Assembly (NCBI GenBank): GCA_021841025.1 | Contig: JAKBWA010000070.1 | Coordinates: 1-64,000 of the forward strand | Direction of reading: 5' to 3' | DNA from: Bacillota bacterium | GTDB lineage: Bacteria > Bacillota > Sulfobacillia > Sulfobacillales > Sulfobacillaceae | DNA length: 64,000 bases | Shown: piece after piece, positions 16,692-25,581 of the stretch | Position numbering within the stretch: position 1 is the first letter of the stretch | Layout: each line of letters opens with the position of its first letter | Made by a program: the position numbers and the translations under genes | Notes under the pieces: model-generated | What the model was told of the DNA's origin: nothing | Database searches by the model: none | Seen by the model: the letters and a program-made list of their open reading frames with translations, nothing else

Positions 16692-16800
16692 AATTAGCCC
16701 ATGGAAAATAATGATTGAGCATATGAGAAATTCATTCCAGTAATCACTATAAGAAGATGTTGAATTTTCCAATGACTAGAGATAAGTAATACGACCATGT

Positions 16801-17000
16801 ACCCCGCTTGCGCTGTCACCCGGGATGCGGCAGTCATCTGGGCGCGTATGGGGCTTGGCCATGACCGGGATTTAAATTCGTTTTCAGCCAAGCAGAAAGC
16901 CGTCGAGGTGAGTATGCTTAAAACTATTGTTATGACCAGAAACGTTGGGGATGCCCAAGGAATGAACGTTAATGTGCCGGCAAAGATCGTAGTGCCAATG
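16801..17000 (+). pseudogene. Possible tnpB C-terminal remnant
   Basis: The plus-strand frame reads ...MGLGHDRDLNSFSAKQKA... with the GxxxDRDLN pattern of the last RuvC/zinc-ribbon segment of TnpB (usually CGxxxDRDLNAA). No upstream tnpB body remains. Downstream, GCCCGCTGCGCCGCCTTGCGGGGTTTTT (about 17021-17049, shown split in the sequence) is hairpin-like with a T-run, like an element end. Weak similarity. Confidence 0.35.
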
Positions 17001-17456
17001 TAGGCAAATTGAACATAATGCCCGCTGCGCCGCCTTGCGGGGTTTTTCTTTCATCCCTTGAGCCTCCACATAGTGTTTTACCGTTGCCAAAGAGGCATGG
17101 CCAACGCTCCCGACATAATATGCGCGGTGCCAACAGTACGGTTTCCCGTAAAATTTCGCGAGAGGGGGAGCAAACCGGTTGCGCATGCGTCGAGAACTGG
17201 CCGACTTGAGATTATTGATTAACGTGGAGATATGGAGTGCTGGATGGATGCCCCCCAGAAGATGGACATGATCGGCGTCCCCGCCGAATTCGATCAGGGT
17301 ACAACGCCAGTCGGTCAGAATCTCCGCGAACGTCTCCCGCAAGGCGTCTAACAATTCTGGCGTCAAGGTCGTCCGCCGGTATTTGGTCACAAAGACAATA
17401 GGTAACCGAAGAGAGTATACCGCGTGCGATGCAGACATCATTTCTGTTTTCTTCAT
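16884..17456 (-). CDS. tnpA: IS200/IS605 Y1 transposase TnpA
   Basis: Single-strand transposase of the HUH class. SHAVYSLRLPIVFVTKYRR start, HUH motif as DHVHLL, and the catalytic Tyr in VKHYVEAQG; segment NNLKSASSRRMRNRF is also typical. These family elements are complete within about 140 residues, but the frame continues for roughly 50 more residues through antisense of the tnpB-like relic before a stop, so the normal stop seems lost. ATG 17456 is preceded by AGGTG. Probably still functional in its core. Confidence 0.88.
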   Translation of the reverse strand: MKKTEMMSASHAVYSLRLPIVFVTKYRRTTLTPELLDALRETFAEILTDWRCTLIEFGGDADHVHLLGGIHPALHISTLINNLKSASSRRMRNRFAPPLAKFYGKPYCWHRAYYVGSVGHASLATVKHYVEAQGMKEKPRKAAQRALCSICLHWHYDLCRHINVHSLGIPNVSGHNNSFKHTHLDGFLLG

Positions 17457-17507
17457 AGTCACCTAAGGATATAAGGGCAATACGAACCAACGCCAGAGGG
17501 TGAGTGC

Positions 17508-18839
17508 ATGCTGAACGGTTACCCGTTTCGTCTGTACCCTAACCCGGAGCAGGAACAGATCTTGCTCCCGTGGATCGGATGCCCACGACTGATCTATAAC
17601 GCCAAGGTCCAAGAAGATCGCTATTTTCACCGATTTGCGCAACGGTGCGGTCAAATTCCGACAATCCTACAGCCGCTTCTTCCAGAAGCTCGGAGGGCAT
17701 CCCAAGTTCAAGAAGAAAACTGGAAGGCAAGCGGTGTGGCTTACCAAAGAATTATTTGTAGTCATTCCGCCAATCGATGAGACCGGCGCGATCGCATCCT
17801 ATCAACTCAGCCTCGGTACGAAGAAGTTCCCGGTAGGAGTTATTCCTTACATGGCGCATCGGCCCCATTCGGTGCCGTCTTCCCTTCATATTGCCGTGGA
17901 AGGCGGCCATTGGTGGCTGTCTTTCGCAGCCGAGGATGACACCGTAGGGATGTCCGAGACAACAGCGGACGCCACCATGAAACAGAGCGCCGAAGACTTG
18001 CGCCAGCTTTCGGTAGACCAGCTCGTTGAACGCACGCTCGGTGGGGATCGGAGTATCGCGCAGCCTTTGATGACCTCCGACGGCCAAGCCTTACCCGTAC
18101 AGAAAAAACGGATTAAGAAGGCCCGACGACAACAGGAAAAATGGCCGCGGCGGGCTTCTCGCAGGAAGCCAGGATCGCAAAATCAGAAGACAGCCTATCG
18201 CAAAGTGGCAAAGTCTCAGCAAGACGAAAAGAACGTCCGTCAAGACTAGGCCCATCAAACGAGTCAGCAGCTGGTCGACAATGAGGCTTATGATGGGTAT
18301 GTGTTCGAGGCCTGCTCATCCAAAACATGACCAAGCGGCCCAAGGCAAAACAGGACGCCAACGGGAGGTTTCTTTCTAATGGGGTTAAAGCCAAAGCGGG
18401 GCTGAACCGCGCCATCTTGGCCTCCGCGTGGGGACAAGTCGTTTTGTTGACGACCTATATAGCCTTGCGTAACCGAAAACTCGTCATCACAGTTCCCTTC
18501 GCGTATAGTTCGCAGGAATGTGCCGTCTGCCCATTCCCTTCCCCGGACAATCGACCTTCACAGGCTGTGTGTGTCTGTCACCGCTGGGGACACATCGATA
18601 ACGCGGACCACAATGCAGCCGTGGTGATCGCGAAGCGGGGGATCACAAAGCTCCTGTCCGGCGATCCGCTCACGAAATCTCACAAAACCACGCGGATTTT
18701 TCGGAAGCTAGGGCCGGAACGGTCCGAAGTCACGCCTGGGGAGATCACCCAAGACGCCGGAGGCCCCAGGTCTCCAGCGCAGCGGTCGGCGAACCAGGAA
18801 CTTCTGGGAGCGATCCCGGAACCCTCCGCCTCGGCGTAG
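17508..18839 (+). pseudogene. tnpB: tnpB (IS605 OrfB) pseudogene
   Basis: Three pieces in different frames: 17508-17650 (GYPFRLYPNPEQEQILLPWIG, the usual N-terminus), 17640-18250 (FKKKTGRQAVW ... RTLGGDRSIAQPLMTSDG with first RuvC Asp, then a basic bridge) and 18327-18839 (SSQECAVC ... DNADHNAAV with last RuvC Asp). Lesions: frameshift near 17650, frameshift at the catalytic Glu region near 18300 (VFEACSS), and loss of one zinc Cys (VCHRWGH where CxxC is expected). TnpB is the RNA-guided nuclease ancestor of Cas12; this copy should be inactive. Confidence 0.88.
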
Positions 18840-18860
18840 CCAGGGGGGGGGGAGAGTTCA
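18825..18860 (+). other. Right-end hairpin region of the IS605-type element
   Basis: CCCTCCGCC-TC-GGCGTAGCCAGGGG forms an imperfect stem just after the tnpB frame, in the position of the omega-RNA/right-end structure of IS605-type elements. An intact guide RNA is not claimed. Confidence 0.4.
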
Positions 18861-18872
18861 TGAAGGATGATA

Positions 18873-19770
18873 TTATCCAGCCGTGCAATGACTCGGAGCA
18901 AAGAGCCCCGTGACGAACGCGGCTAACATAACGACGAAAAAGAACCAAGCAAAGTGATCAGGAGAGAATTTGATGCCGATGGCGTAGCTCAGCAATGCAA
19001 ACCTGGCGGTATTGTTCAAAGAAAACACACCGGATACTATGAGCCGAAGCCACAATCGTGCGGGGATTTGAACCTTCGCTGGCCTAGAACGGAGTTCCGG
19101 GGACTTCGGCGAATCCACCAGAGTATGGGAGCCAGTCCTGTCGGGATGGCCGCGAGAAGCCAGGGGGGTTGGTTTACGGGACCCGTTAAAATTCCCAACA
19201 GGCTTAAGATAAGCCTATCGAGATTGGAAAAATTCATCATTGCATAAAATGCTGATTTTCTGATAGGGGGTGAAAACGTTTTTGGTCATAGGTCATGATG
19301 GCAATGCTTTCACTGCCCGCTGCCACGAGCAACAAGGTGCAGCCTATGAGAATGATGACACGGTTGGACAATCCGGCGATCAAAGGTCCGCTTAGGAAAT
19401 ATCCTGCTGGAGTTACAAGGAGAAGGGGCTTTCGCCCCAGATGGTCCGCGGCCCATCCTCCAATCGCCAAACCGATGGCGAGACCGACAGGTGCTACGGA
19501 GAGGTGAGCGAGAATACCTAGCGGTGTCTGGAGGAAGTGGACATCTAATATAGCAGCCACGCCATAACTATAAGCACCGAGAAAAATCCCTAAGGAGAGC
19601 CGCCACGACCTGGTCGAGCAAAGAATCATGAAAGAGGACAATCTTTGCGGTCTCCTTCTTGTAAGAGGTTGTCCCGTTACCGAGAAGGCCACGGGCATAG
19701 TTGTCAGTGGAGCAAAACAAAAGGGTGAAGCAGGGGCGTTTGTACCAGAACCTTTCTGAGCGGCTATCAA
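18873..19770 (-). pseudogene. Broken MFS transporter gene
   Basis: Three minus-strand frames together resemble an MFS sugar/metabolite transporter: 19770-19237 carries GGWAADHLGRKPLLL (MFS motif A) and several membrane segments; 19240-19037 continues with LLAAIPTGLAPILWWIRRSP; 19118-18873 holds ARFALLSYAIGIKF and FAWFFFVVMLAAFVTGLFAP. Stops and frame changes separate them, and the 3' end abuts the IS element, which probably truncated it. Likely dead. Confidence 0.65.
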
Positions 19771-20259
19771 GGAAATTTGGCCTTCCTGTTAAAAGTGTAT
19801 CGACGTCCCTTGGGATTTTTCTTCAAATTCGGCGGAAAAAATCCCTAAGCGAGTCATGAAGCAGACCTGCGCATCACCAGGCGTCGCGACTGGCGATAGG
19901 GAATGTGCAATTGTGTCATGAAGGCATATCTATGGCCGAAAGCAACAAATATTGTGCCTGCAGGCGGGGTCAAATAAACGTGGCTGCGACAAGATGAGAA
20001 GTGGGCCTGGTGAGTTTGGCTCGTGTCGTTGCCAATTGTTAGCATTTATTTTCCATCTAAGATCCAGCGAGTAACAATAATCGGCATTTTTCTCGTGTTT
20101 TTGCATCATTTCATCATCCTTCCTAACCCTATGGAACTAAAAAATGGAATGATATCGCAATCATGAATAAATATTAAAGCAGAAGGTCCAGGAACAAGAT
20201 GAATGTACGTCACGAATCGACAATGTCTCATATGCTCGCTGACAGCCTGAACAATCTTT
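19771..20259. other. Gap without a supported gene
   Basis: Only short frames without ribosome sites (for example 19854-20045 minus). The 3' part leads into the c-di-AMP riboswitch and probably contains its promoter; TTAAAG/TAATAT-like sequence is present but not assigned. Confidence 0.3.
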
Positions 20260-20390
20260 CCTACACTGACGCCAGCCAAATTGTCGATGTCTCGACAACC
20301 GGGGGAACCACATTTGGGGTGAATCGACGGATTTTGTCGACGGGGACGTTCTCCCAAACCGAACCCGACAGCTAACTCCGGAGGCAAAAA
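20260..20390 (+). ncRNA. c-di-AMP (ydaO/yuaA) riboswitch
   Basis: Contains the conserved strings of the ydaO class in order: CCGGGGGAACCA (20300-20312 area), TTTGGGGTGAATC (about 20314-20326), and CCGAACCCGACAGCTAAC (20358-20376) followed by CCGGAGGC. A 7-bp hairpin TTGTCGA-TGTC-TCGACAA precedes the core. In other Bacillota this riboswitch turns off cell-wall hydrolase, potassium and osmolyte genes when c-di-AMP is high; here it sits 20 bases before a peptidoglycan-binding 3D-domain gene, which fits. The exact 5' boundary is uncertain. Confidence 0.85.
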
Positions 20391-20410
20391 TTCCGAGGGG
20401 AGATTGGTGA

Positions 20411-21547
20411 ATGCATTCTCGCTTTTTGCAAGGGGCTGTGATGACGGGCGCCGCGGCAGTGTTGGGCATGGTGCTGTCGAATTCGGCTCAGGCCGCTTCG
20501 GTTTCTCAGACCACAGACCAGCTAGCCCAGAAACATCCCGCGATGAATCAAATCCTTCAACAAGGCAGTACCGGCCATTGGGTAGCTACGTTGCAGGCCG
20601 ATTTGTATCAACTGGGTTATCACAGTGTAGGGATAGATGATGGTATTTTTGGACCCCAAACGTTAGGGGCTTTAAAAGCTTTTCAAGAGGCCAACGGGTT
20701 TAAGCCAACTGGAGTCACCTCCGCACCTGTCTGGCAAGACATTCTTGCTGGGTTTCACTTGACTCCCAAGTACATGGGCCCTATGACATTTAGTGTGAAT
20801 ATGCCGCCCGTACCGGCCAGTTCGCATCCCGCGTTATTTCAGCGCTTGTCTTTAGGATCTCGCGGACACTGGGTCGCAACATTTCAAGCCGATTTGAAGT
20901 GGCTCGGATATTCCCAAATCAAGACGGCTAACGGGGTTTTTGGCCAGAATACTCTGCAGGCAATGCAAGCCTTTCAAAAGGCCCATGGTATTGCTATTTC
21001 CAACGACACGACATTTGAGACTTGGAAACAAGTTTTAACAAATTTAGGTGTGTTAGGGCCACAAACACGGTTGTCAGGAGTTAATTCCGCCCCTAAGACG
21101 CACCAGACGTCTCATCAGGCAGATGAAGCGAGTGCGACGAAGTCCTCTTCGGCCTCCTCGAGTTCTCCTTCACAAGTTTCACAAACTCCCTCGGGGAAGA
21201 CCAAAACCATTGATGGACGTCCGGTCATTGCCGTTTATCATATGAGAGCCACCGCATACGGCCCCAGTCTTAAAGACAATTATCCCTATGGACCCGTCGA
21301 TGCCTTCGGACAACCATTGGCACGAGGCATGGTCGCTGTTGACCCGAGGCTCATTCCTTTGAAGTCCTATGTTTACGTGAAGGGATATACGGATCCTCGA
21401 TTGCCGCAAGGTGGCTTTCTAGGCCGTGCTATGGATACCGGGGGAGCCATCAAAGGGCACCGTATCGACATCTTTATGAATGCCAATTCTCAAACGGTAT
21501 CAAATTTTGGCATTGAGCCAGTGACGGTCTATGTGTTAGGAAAATAA
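20411..21547 (+). CDS. Secreted cell-wall protein: signal peptide, two PG-binding domains, 3D domain
   Basis: 378 residues. Signal peptide about residues 1-28 (GAAAVLGMVLSNSAQA). Two PG_binding_1 repeats, each with GSxGHWVATxQADLxxLGY and GxFGxxTLxAxxAFQ (about 50-115 and 147-212). Ser/Thr-rich linker about 228-265. C-terminal 3D domain about 275-378 with ATAYGP, ARGMVAVDPRLIPL and AMDTGGAIKGHRIDIFM, whose Asp residues define the YabE/YocH/MltA-like barrel of wall hydrolases. Probably cleaves or remodels peptidoglycan. GAGGGGAG ribosome site at 20395-20402. Controlled by the upstream c-di-AMP riboswitch. Confidence 0.92.
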   Translation: MHSRFLQGAVMTGAAAVLGMVLSNSAQAASVSQTTDQLAQKHPAMNQILQQGSTGHWVATLQADLYQLGYHSVGIDDGIFGPQTLGALKAFQEANGFKPTGVTSAPVWQDILAGFHLTPKYMGPMTFSVNMPPVPASSHPALFQRLSLGSRGHWVATFQADLKWLGYSQIKTANGVFGQNTLQAMQAFQKAHGIAISNDTTFETWKQVLTNLGVLGPQTRLSGVNSAPKTHQTSHQADEASATKSSSASSSSPSQVSQTPSGKTKTIDGRPVIAVYHMRATAYGPSLKDNYPYGPVDAFGQPLARGMVAVDPRLIPLKSYVYVKGYTDPRLPQGGFLGRAMDTGGAIKGHRIDIFMNANSQTVSNFGIEPVTVYVLGK

Positions 21548-21574
21548 TCCTGTGTAACACATGAATAGTCAGAG

Positions 21575-21614
21575 CATGGGAGCGCCCGGGGCGGTGCCCC
21601 CATGTTTTTTTTTT
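21575..21614 (+). terminator. Rho-independent terminator
   Basis: CATGGG (21575-21580) pairs with the CCCATG at 21599-21604, with extra internal GC pairs, then ten T residues. Confidence 0.9.
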
Positions 21615-21780
21615 GCATGAATTTTTATTCGCCGCCCTTTTTTTCTATGGCTCTGAAACAAGTTCAGCACGTTTCAGCACGTTAATGAAGGGATAAGGGG
21701 AAGAACTAAGATATCTTAGGGGACCTTGGGGAAGGATTTTCCACATTTTTCGCGAAATGTTATAGCGAGGTGAAAAAAAG

Positions 21781-22119
21781 ATGAGAATCCATTCATTCGA
21801 GGAATTCTGGCCCTATTATCTTTCTCAGCATCGTGGGCCCAGGACTCGTTTAATGCATTTTATCGGCAGCGGAACCGCTTTAATTGCGATGTTGTTAGGA
21901 GTTTTGACCTTGAATGGCTGGTATTTTGTGGTGGCCGTGGTTTTGGGCTATGGATTTTCATGGTACGGCCATGTTTTTTTTGAAAAAAACCGTCCGGCGA
22001 CATGGCGTTTCCCCTTATTCTCCTTGGAAGCGGATCTTCTTTTGTTTTGGGTGATGCTGACGCGAGGTTTTGCTTTTGAAGACGGATCTTTGCCTAAAAA
22101 CCTTCTCAAAGGCAAATAG
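21781..22119 (+). CDS. DUF962/Mpo1-like membrane protein
   Basis: 112 residues. HSFEEFWPYYLSQHRGPRTRLMHFIGS is the DUF962 N-terminal signature, followed by two or three membrane segments with GYGFSWYGHVFFEKNRPATW. In yeast, Mpo1 of this family is an iron-dependent dioxygenase of 2-hydroxy fatty acids and the conserved His residues (here in FIGS/HF and WYGHVFFEKNRP) are its ligands; bacterial role is unproven. GAGGTGA ribosome site before ATG 21781. Confidence 0.85.
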   Translation: MRIHSFEEFWPYYLSQHRGPRTRLMHFIGSGTALIAMLLGVLTLNGWYFVVAVVLGYGFSWYGHVFFEKNRPATWRFPLFSLEADLLLFWVMLTRGFAFEDGSLPKNLLKGK

Positions 22120-22202
22120 GGATTCATCCTTTGTCCATGCCGTTTTAAGAACATAGTCCGACCTTCCTCCCGATATACATAGAGGAAGAGGAGGGGAGGG
22201 CG

Positions 22203-22712
22203 ATGTCATCGAGACGGCACTTTAGGCTGGCCACTGTCGTGGGAATCAGTTTTTTGGCGATGGGATTATCCGGCTGTGGAACCCGGAACACCATTGGGAA
22301 TATGCCTCTGACTGTGCGCAAGATAGTCAATACTTCTACCTTGTCCGGACAAAACATTGGAACCAATATTTTAAAAGTTACGGGTAACGGAAGTTATATT
22401 GGGAGCGGCCAAATTCCGGGTTATTACAATTACGGCCCTGCTTATTATAATGGGTCCGATGCCTATTATGTGAGTCTTGAGGTCCCCATTAATGTAGCAG
22501 GAATCGAAAAGAGTCTCCACTATATGCCTCACGTTATCGCATCGACGACACTGGTAGGGCAGGTTTACATTTATTTGCCCCCTTTGCCCAATGAGGCCTA
22601 TGACCGTCTCTATTTTAACCCGAGTACTCGTCTGGCATTATTCAAATTCAAGTTATTGCCTACAGGACAGGTTTTGGATGTCTCATGGGACGCGGTATTG
22701 GTAAACAGTTGA
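22203..22712 (+). CDS. Putative lipoprotein
   Basis: 169 residues. Signal peptide with lipobox LSGC (Cys about residue 25: GLSGCGTRN). The mature part is Tyr/Gly-rich (GSGQIPGYYNYGPAYYNGSDAYY) with beta-strand character. No family recognised. GGAGGGGAGG ribosome site. Stands between DUF962 and the PLP enzyme on the same strand. Confidence 0.75.
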   Translation: MSSRRHFRLATVVGISFLAMGLSGCGTRNTIGNMPLTVRKIVNTSTLSGQNIGTNILKVTGNGSYIGSGQIPGYYNYGPAYYNGSDAYYVSLEVPINVAGIEKSLHYMPHVIASTTLVGQVYIYLPPLPNEAYDRLYFNPSTRLALFKFKLLPTGQVLDVSWDAVLVNS

Positions 22713-22773
22713 GTTTTTGTCCGTGCATTGTTTAAATATTTGATAGACAAACAGAAATAACGGGAAAGAGGCG

Positions 22774-23928
22774 GTGAACACGGCGCACATATCTGATGAG
22801 GACTGGGGATTCGGCACACAAGCCATCCATCAGTCGAGGTCGTCTTTAGACCAATCGCGATCGGTGACGATGCCGATCTATCAAACCAGTACATACACAA
22901 GGGATCTAGACGGCAATGCCCTGCAATATGAGTACGCGCGTGGTGATTCGCCCAATCGCGAAGCCTTGGAAGATACGCTGGCATCATTAGAGCACGGTCT
23001 ATTTGCGGTCGTATTTGGATCGGGAATGGCGGCATGCGACGCAATTTTACGCCGCCTCCACCCCGGTGAACATATTTTAGCGGGTCACGATCTATATGGA
23101 GGAGTGTACCGGTTATTTGAGACGGTGTACCGTCCCCAGGGATATGGTATTGACTATTGTGATTTTGACAGCAACGGAACATGGACCGAGAAAATTCGGC
23201 CGCAAACCCGTGTAGTCTGGTTAGAAACTCCCACGAATCCCTTGCTCCAAGTGAGTGATATAGAAAAAGTGGCCCAAGAAGCCCATCGTCATCAACTCAC
23301 CGTCGTCATCGACAATACGTTTGCTTCCCCTTATCTGCAAAATCCTTTGAGCCTGGGCGCCGATTTGGTAGTCCATTCCATGACCAAGTATATTGCTGGG
23401 CATTCTGACGTGATAGGAGGAGCTGTGATCGGCAATGATCCCAGTTGGCATGATCACTTGACATTTCTGCGTAATGCCGCCGGACCCACTTTGGGGCCTT
23501 TTGATGCTTGGTTGATTCTTAGAGGTCTGAAGACTTTGGCTTTAAGGATGGAACAGCATTGCCGCAATGCTGAACAACTGGTGGAATTCCTTGGTAATCA
23601 TGCGCGGGTTGGAGAAGTCTATTATCCCTCGACGCATCCGGTGAGCCATAAGCAGATGCGCCGAGGAGGCGGCATGATAGCGTTCGTACTCAGAGGAGGA
23701 ACGGTCGAAGAGGTTTATGAGGTGTTGCGGAACTTGCGGTTGTTTCAGGTAGCCGAAAGTTTGGGCGGAGTCGAATCCTTGGTGAGCCATCCTGCAACCA
23801 TGACTCATAGCGCAGTGCCGGAAAAGGAGCGAAATCGCAGGGGGATTGTTCCGGGGCTTATCAGGCTATCTGTGGGCATTGAGGAGGCCAGAGATTTGAT
23901 TCAGGATTGGGATAACGCCCTGTCTTAA
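22774..23928 (+). CDS. Cystathionine gamma-synthase/lyase-family PLP enzyme
   Basis: 384 residues, Cys/Met-metabolism PLP family. Markers: TQAIHQSRSSLDQ, PIYQTSTY, YEYARGDSPNREALE, FGSGMAA, HDLYGGVYRLFE, LETPTNPLL, DNTFASPYLQNPL (PLP Asp), VHSMTKYIAGHSDVIGG (PLP-Lys in SMTKY), GGVESLVSHPATMTH. Either cystathionine gamma-synthase, O-acetylhomoserine-type or gamma-lyase; sequence alone does not separate them. GTG start with GAAAGAGG upstream. No SAM riboswitch or T-box was seen. Confidence 0.92.
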   Translation: MNTAHISDEDWGFGTQAIHQSRSSLDQSRSVTMPIYQTSTYTRDLDGNALQYEYARGDSPNREALEDTLASLEHGLFAVVFGSGMAACDAILRRLHPGEHILAGHDLYGGVYRLFETVYRPQGYGIDYCDFDSNGTWTEKIRPQTRVVWLETPTNPLLQVSDIEKVAQEAHRHQLTVVIDNTFASPYLQNPLSLGADLVVHSMTKYIAGHSDVIGGAVIGNDPSWHDHLTFLRNAAGPTLGPFDAWLILRGLKTLALRMEQHCRNAEQLVEFLGNHARVGEVYYPSTHPVSHKQMRRGGGMIAFVLRGGTVEEVYEVLRNLRLFQVAESLGGVESLVSHPATMTHSAVPEKERNRRGIVPGLIRLSVGIEEARDLIQDWDNALS

Positions 23929-23964
23929 GACTTTTTTGGGTTGAGTTTCGGATGGAAATCTTTC

Positions 23965-23988
23965 GATTCTTGGCGTATGCCAAGAATC
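23965..23988. promoter_or_regulatory. Perfect 10-bp inverted repeat upstream of aldehyde dehydrogenase
   Basis: GATTCTTGGC (23965-23974), loop GTAT, GCCAAGAATC (23979-23988); extends by one more C-G pair. Lies 78 bases before the ALDH start and could be an operator or the terminator stem of the preceding gene (no T-run follows). Confidence 0.5.
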
Positions 23989-24066
23989 GCACGGGCTGGG
24001 AAACGAAACAATCACGAAGAATGGGAAGACCAAAAAAGGCCAAAGAAATCGTGGAGGCGATATGAT

Positions 24067-25476
24067 ATGGCGGAAGTGTGGATTGACGGGAGAGCTGTGA
24101 CGACTCCCCGAGGCTATCCAGTTTACAATAAGTATCGTCAAACAGTTATCGGCGAAGCGGGAGAGGCAGATGCTGACACGATCCGCTTAGCGGTGGATAG
24201 TGCCGAGCATGCACAACGTCACTCTATCAGTGTTCACGAACGTGCGAGAATATTGGAACGCACGGCGGATCTTTTGCAAGCTGAGCACGAGATGTTGGCG
24301 CGTCTTATCTCACAAGAGGCGGGCAAACCTTTAAAAGATGCCAAAGCCGAAGTGAGCCGGGGGCAACAGACCTTGCGATATGCTGCTGTGGCCACAAGAA
24401 CTTTGCATGGCGAAGAAGTTCCGGTGAGGGGCAATCCCGGGTCGGAAAACCGTCTAGCTTTTACGTTGCGTAAACCGTACGGCACTGTATTGGCGATTAC
24501 GCCTTTTAACTTTCCTCTCAACCTTGTTTTGCATAAGGTTGCGCCGGCGATCGCCGGGGGCAACGCGGTAATTTTGAAGCCCGCGGTGCAAACCCCCTTG
24601 ACTGCTATGAAATTGGCCGCGATTATGACTGAAGCGGGATTGCCTAAAGGCTGGCTGAATGTTTTGACGGCATCGGGTCCGGAGTTGGGCCAAGAACTGG
24701 TTGCCCATCGGGGCATTCAGTTGATCAGTTTTACGGGATCTCAAACAGTCGGACAAGATATTCGCTCGCATGCGGGGATCAAACCGGTGATTCTGGAATT
24801 GGGCAATAATTCGGCGAATATCGTCCATCAAGATGCGGATTTGGATTTAGCAGCCAGAACTCTGGCCGCCCGGGCCTTTGGGTACGCGGGACAGGTGTGT
24901 ATTGCCGTGCAGAGGATATATGTTCAGCGTCAAATCTTCGAGACTTTTCAGGACAAATTGATTCGCGCTTCTTCGGCGTTGATGGTGGGTGATCCGGAGG
25001 ATCCACGCACCGATGTTGGACCGATGATTTCCCTTGATGCGGCCACAAGAGCCTGGTCATGGTATACCGAGGCATTGGACCAGGGAGCTAAGGCCGTCCT
25101 TTCCCCTGAAAGAAACGGGGCTTTGATAACCCCAGCCGTGTTGGTGGACGTCGAGCCGTCAATGCGGGTCATGGCAGAAGAAGTGTTTGCACCTTTGGCG
25201 GGACTCGTTCCCTATGACGATATTGAAGAGGCTATCGAATGGGCCAATGAGAGCCGATATGGGTTGCAAGCCGGGGTTTTTACAACCTCTTTGTCTGTGG
25301 CTATGACCTGTGCCGAGAAGCTTCAAGTCGGCGGGGTTATCATTAATGATTCATCCTCGTATCGCGCCGACAATATGCCCTATGGCGGCGTTAAGGATTC
25401 CGGTCTGGGGCGCGAAGGGCCGGAATATGCGATTTTGGAAATGACCTACCCGCGTGTGGTCGTCTTCAATCTTTAA
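24067..25476 (+). CDS. NAD(P)-dependent aldehyde dehydrogenase
   Basis: 469 residues. ALDH-superfamily landmarks: AITPFNFPLNLVLHKVAPAIAGGNAVILKP (Asn catalytic region, NAD binding), SFTGSQTVGQDI, LELGNNS (general-base Glu), FGYAGQVCIAVQRI (catalytic Cys), EEVFAPLAG, PYGGVKDSGLGREG. Best fit is the succinate-semialdehyde/glyceraldehyde-3-phosphate (non-phosphorylating, GapN-like) branch; the substrate is not determined. ATG 24067 is preceded by GTGGAGGCG; the in-frame extension upstream to 23941 spans the dyad and is not likely coding. Confidence 0.93.
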   Translation: MAEVWIDGRAVTTPRGYPVYNKYRQTVIGEAGEADADTIRLAVDSAEHAQRHSISVHERARILERTADLLQAEHEMLARLISQEAGKPLKDAKAEVSRGQQTLRYAAVATRTLHGEEVPVRGNPGSENRLAFTLRKPYGTVLAITPFNFPLNLVLHKVAPAIAGGNAVILKPAVQTPLTAMKLAAIMTEAGLPKGWLNVLTASGPELGQELVAHRGIQLISFTGSQTVGQDIRSHAGIKPVILELGNNSANIVHQDADLDLAARTLAARAFGYAGQVCIAVQRIYVQRQIFETFQDKLIRASSALMVGDPEDPRTDVGPMISLDAATRAWSWYTEALDQGAKAVLSPERNGALITPAVLVDVEPSMRVMAEEVFAPLAGLVPYDDIEEAIEWANESRYGLQAGVFTTSLSVAMTCAEKLQVGGVIINDSSSYRADNMPYGGVKDSGLGREGPEYAILEMTYPRVVVFNL

Positions 25477-25485
25477 AAGAATGGC

Positions 25486-25525
25486 AAGGCTAGAGTGAAG
25501 TCGTACGCTCTAGCCTTTTTCTTTT
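25486..25525 (+). terminator. Terminator of aldehyde dehydrogenase
   Basis: AAGGCTAGAG (25486-25495) pairs with CTCTAGCCTT (25508-25517), followed by TTTTTCTTTT. It shows that an apparent start of the next frame at 25495 is not real. Confidence 0.93.
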
Positions 25526-25581
25526 GGGTGAGGTGTCCTGTGGGGACAGGAACTTCTGGGACTTATGGCGAATTAAGAATC

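Larger units (their letters stand above)
16801..18870. mobile_element. IS200/IS605-family element (tnpA plus decayed tnpB)
   Basis: Divergent tnpA (minus) and tnpB (plus) with starts about 50 bases apart, as in IS605-type elements. No terminal inverted repeats are expected in this family. The right end is probably the GC hairpin region at 18825-18860, ending near gagagttcat. tnpA looks intact, tnpB is broken by frameshifts. The left boundary is uncertain because a second tnpB-like relic lies at 16801-17000, suggesting nested or successive insertions. Confidence 0.75.

Noticed and set aside
19050-19080. tRNA-like TTCAAATCC on the minus strand
   Set aside because: No matching stem or acceptor; explained by the MFS relic frame.
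25495-25581. Longer N-terminus of RecQ
   Set aside because: Lies in the terminator of the preceding gene.
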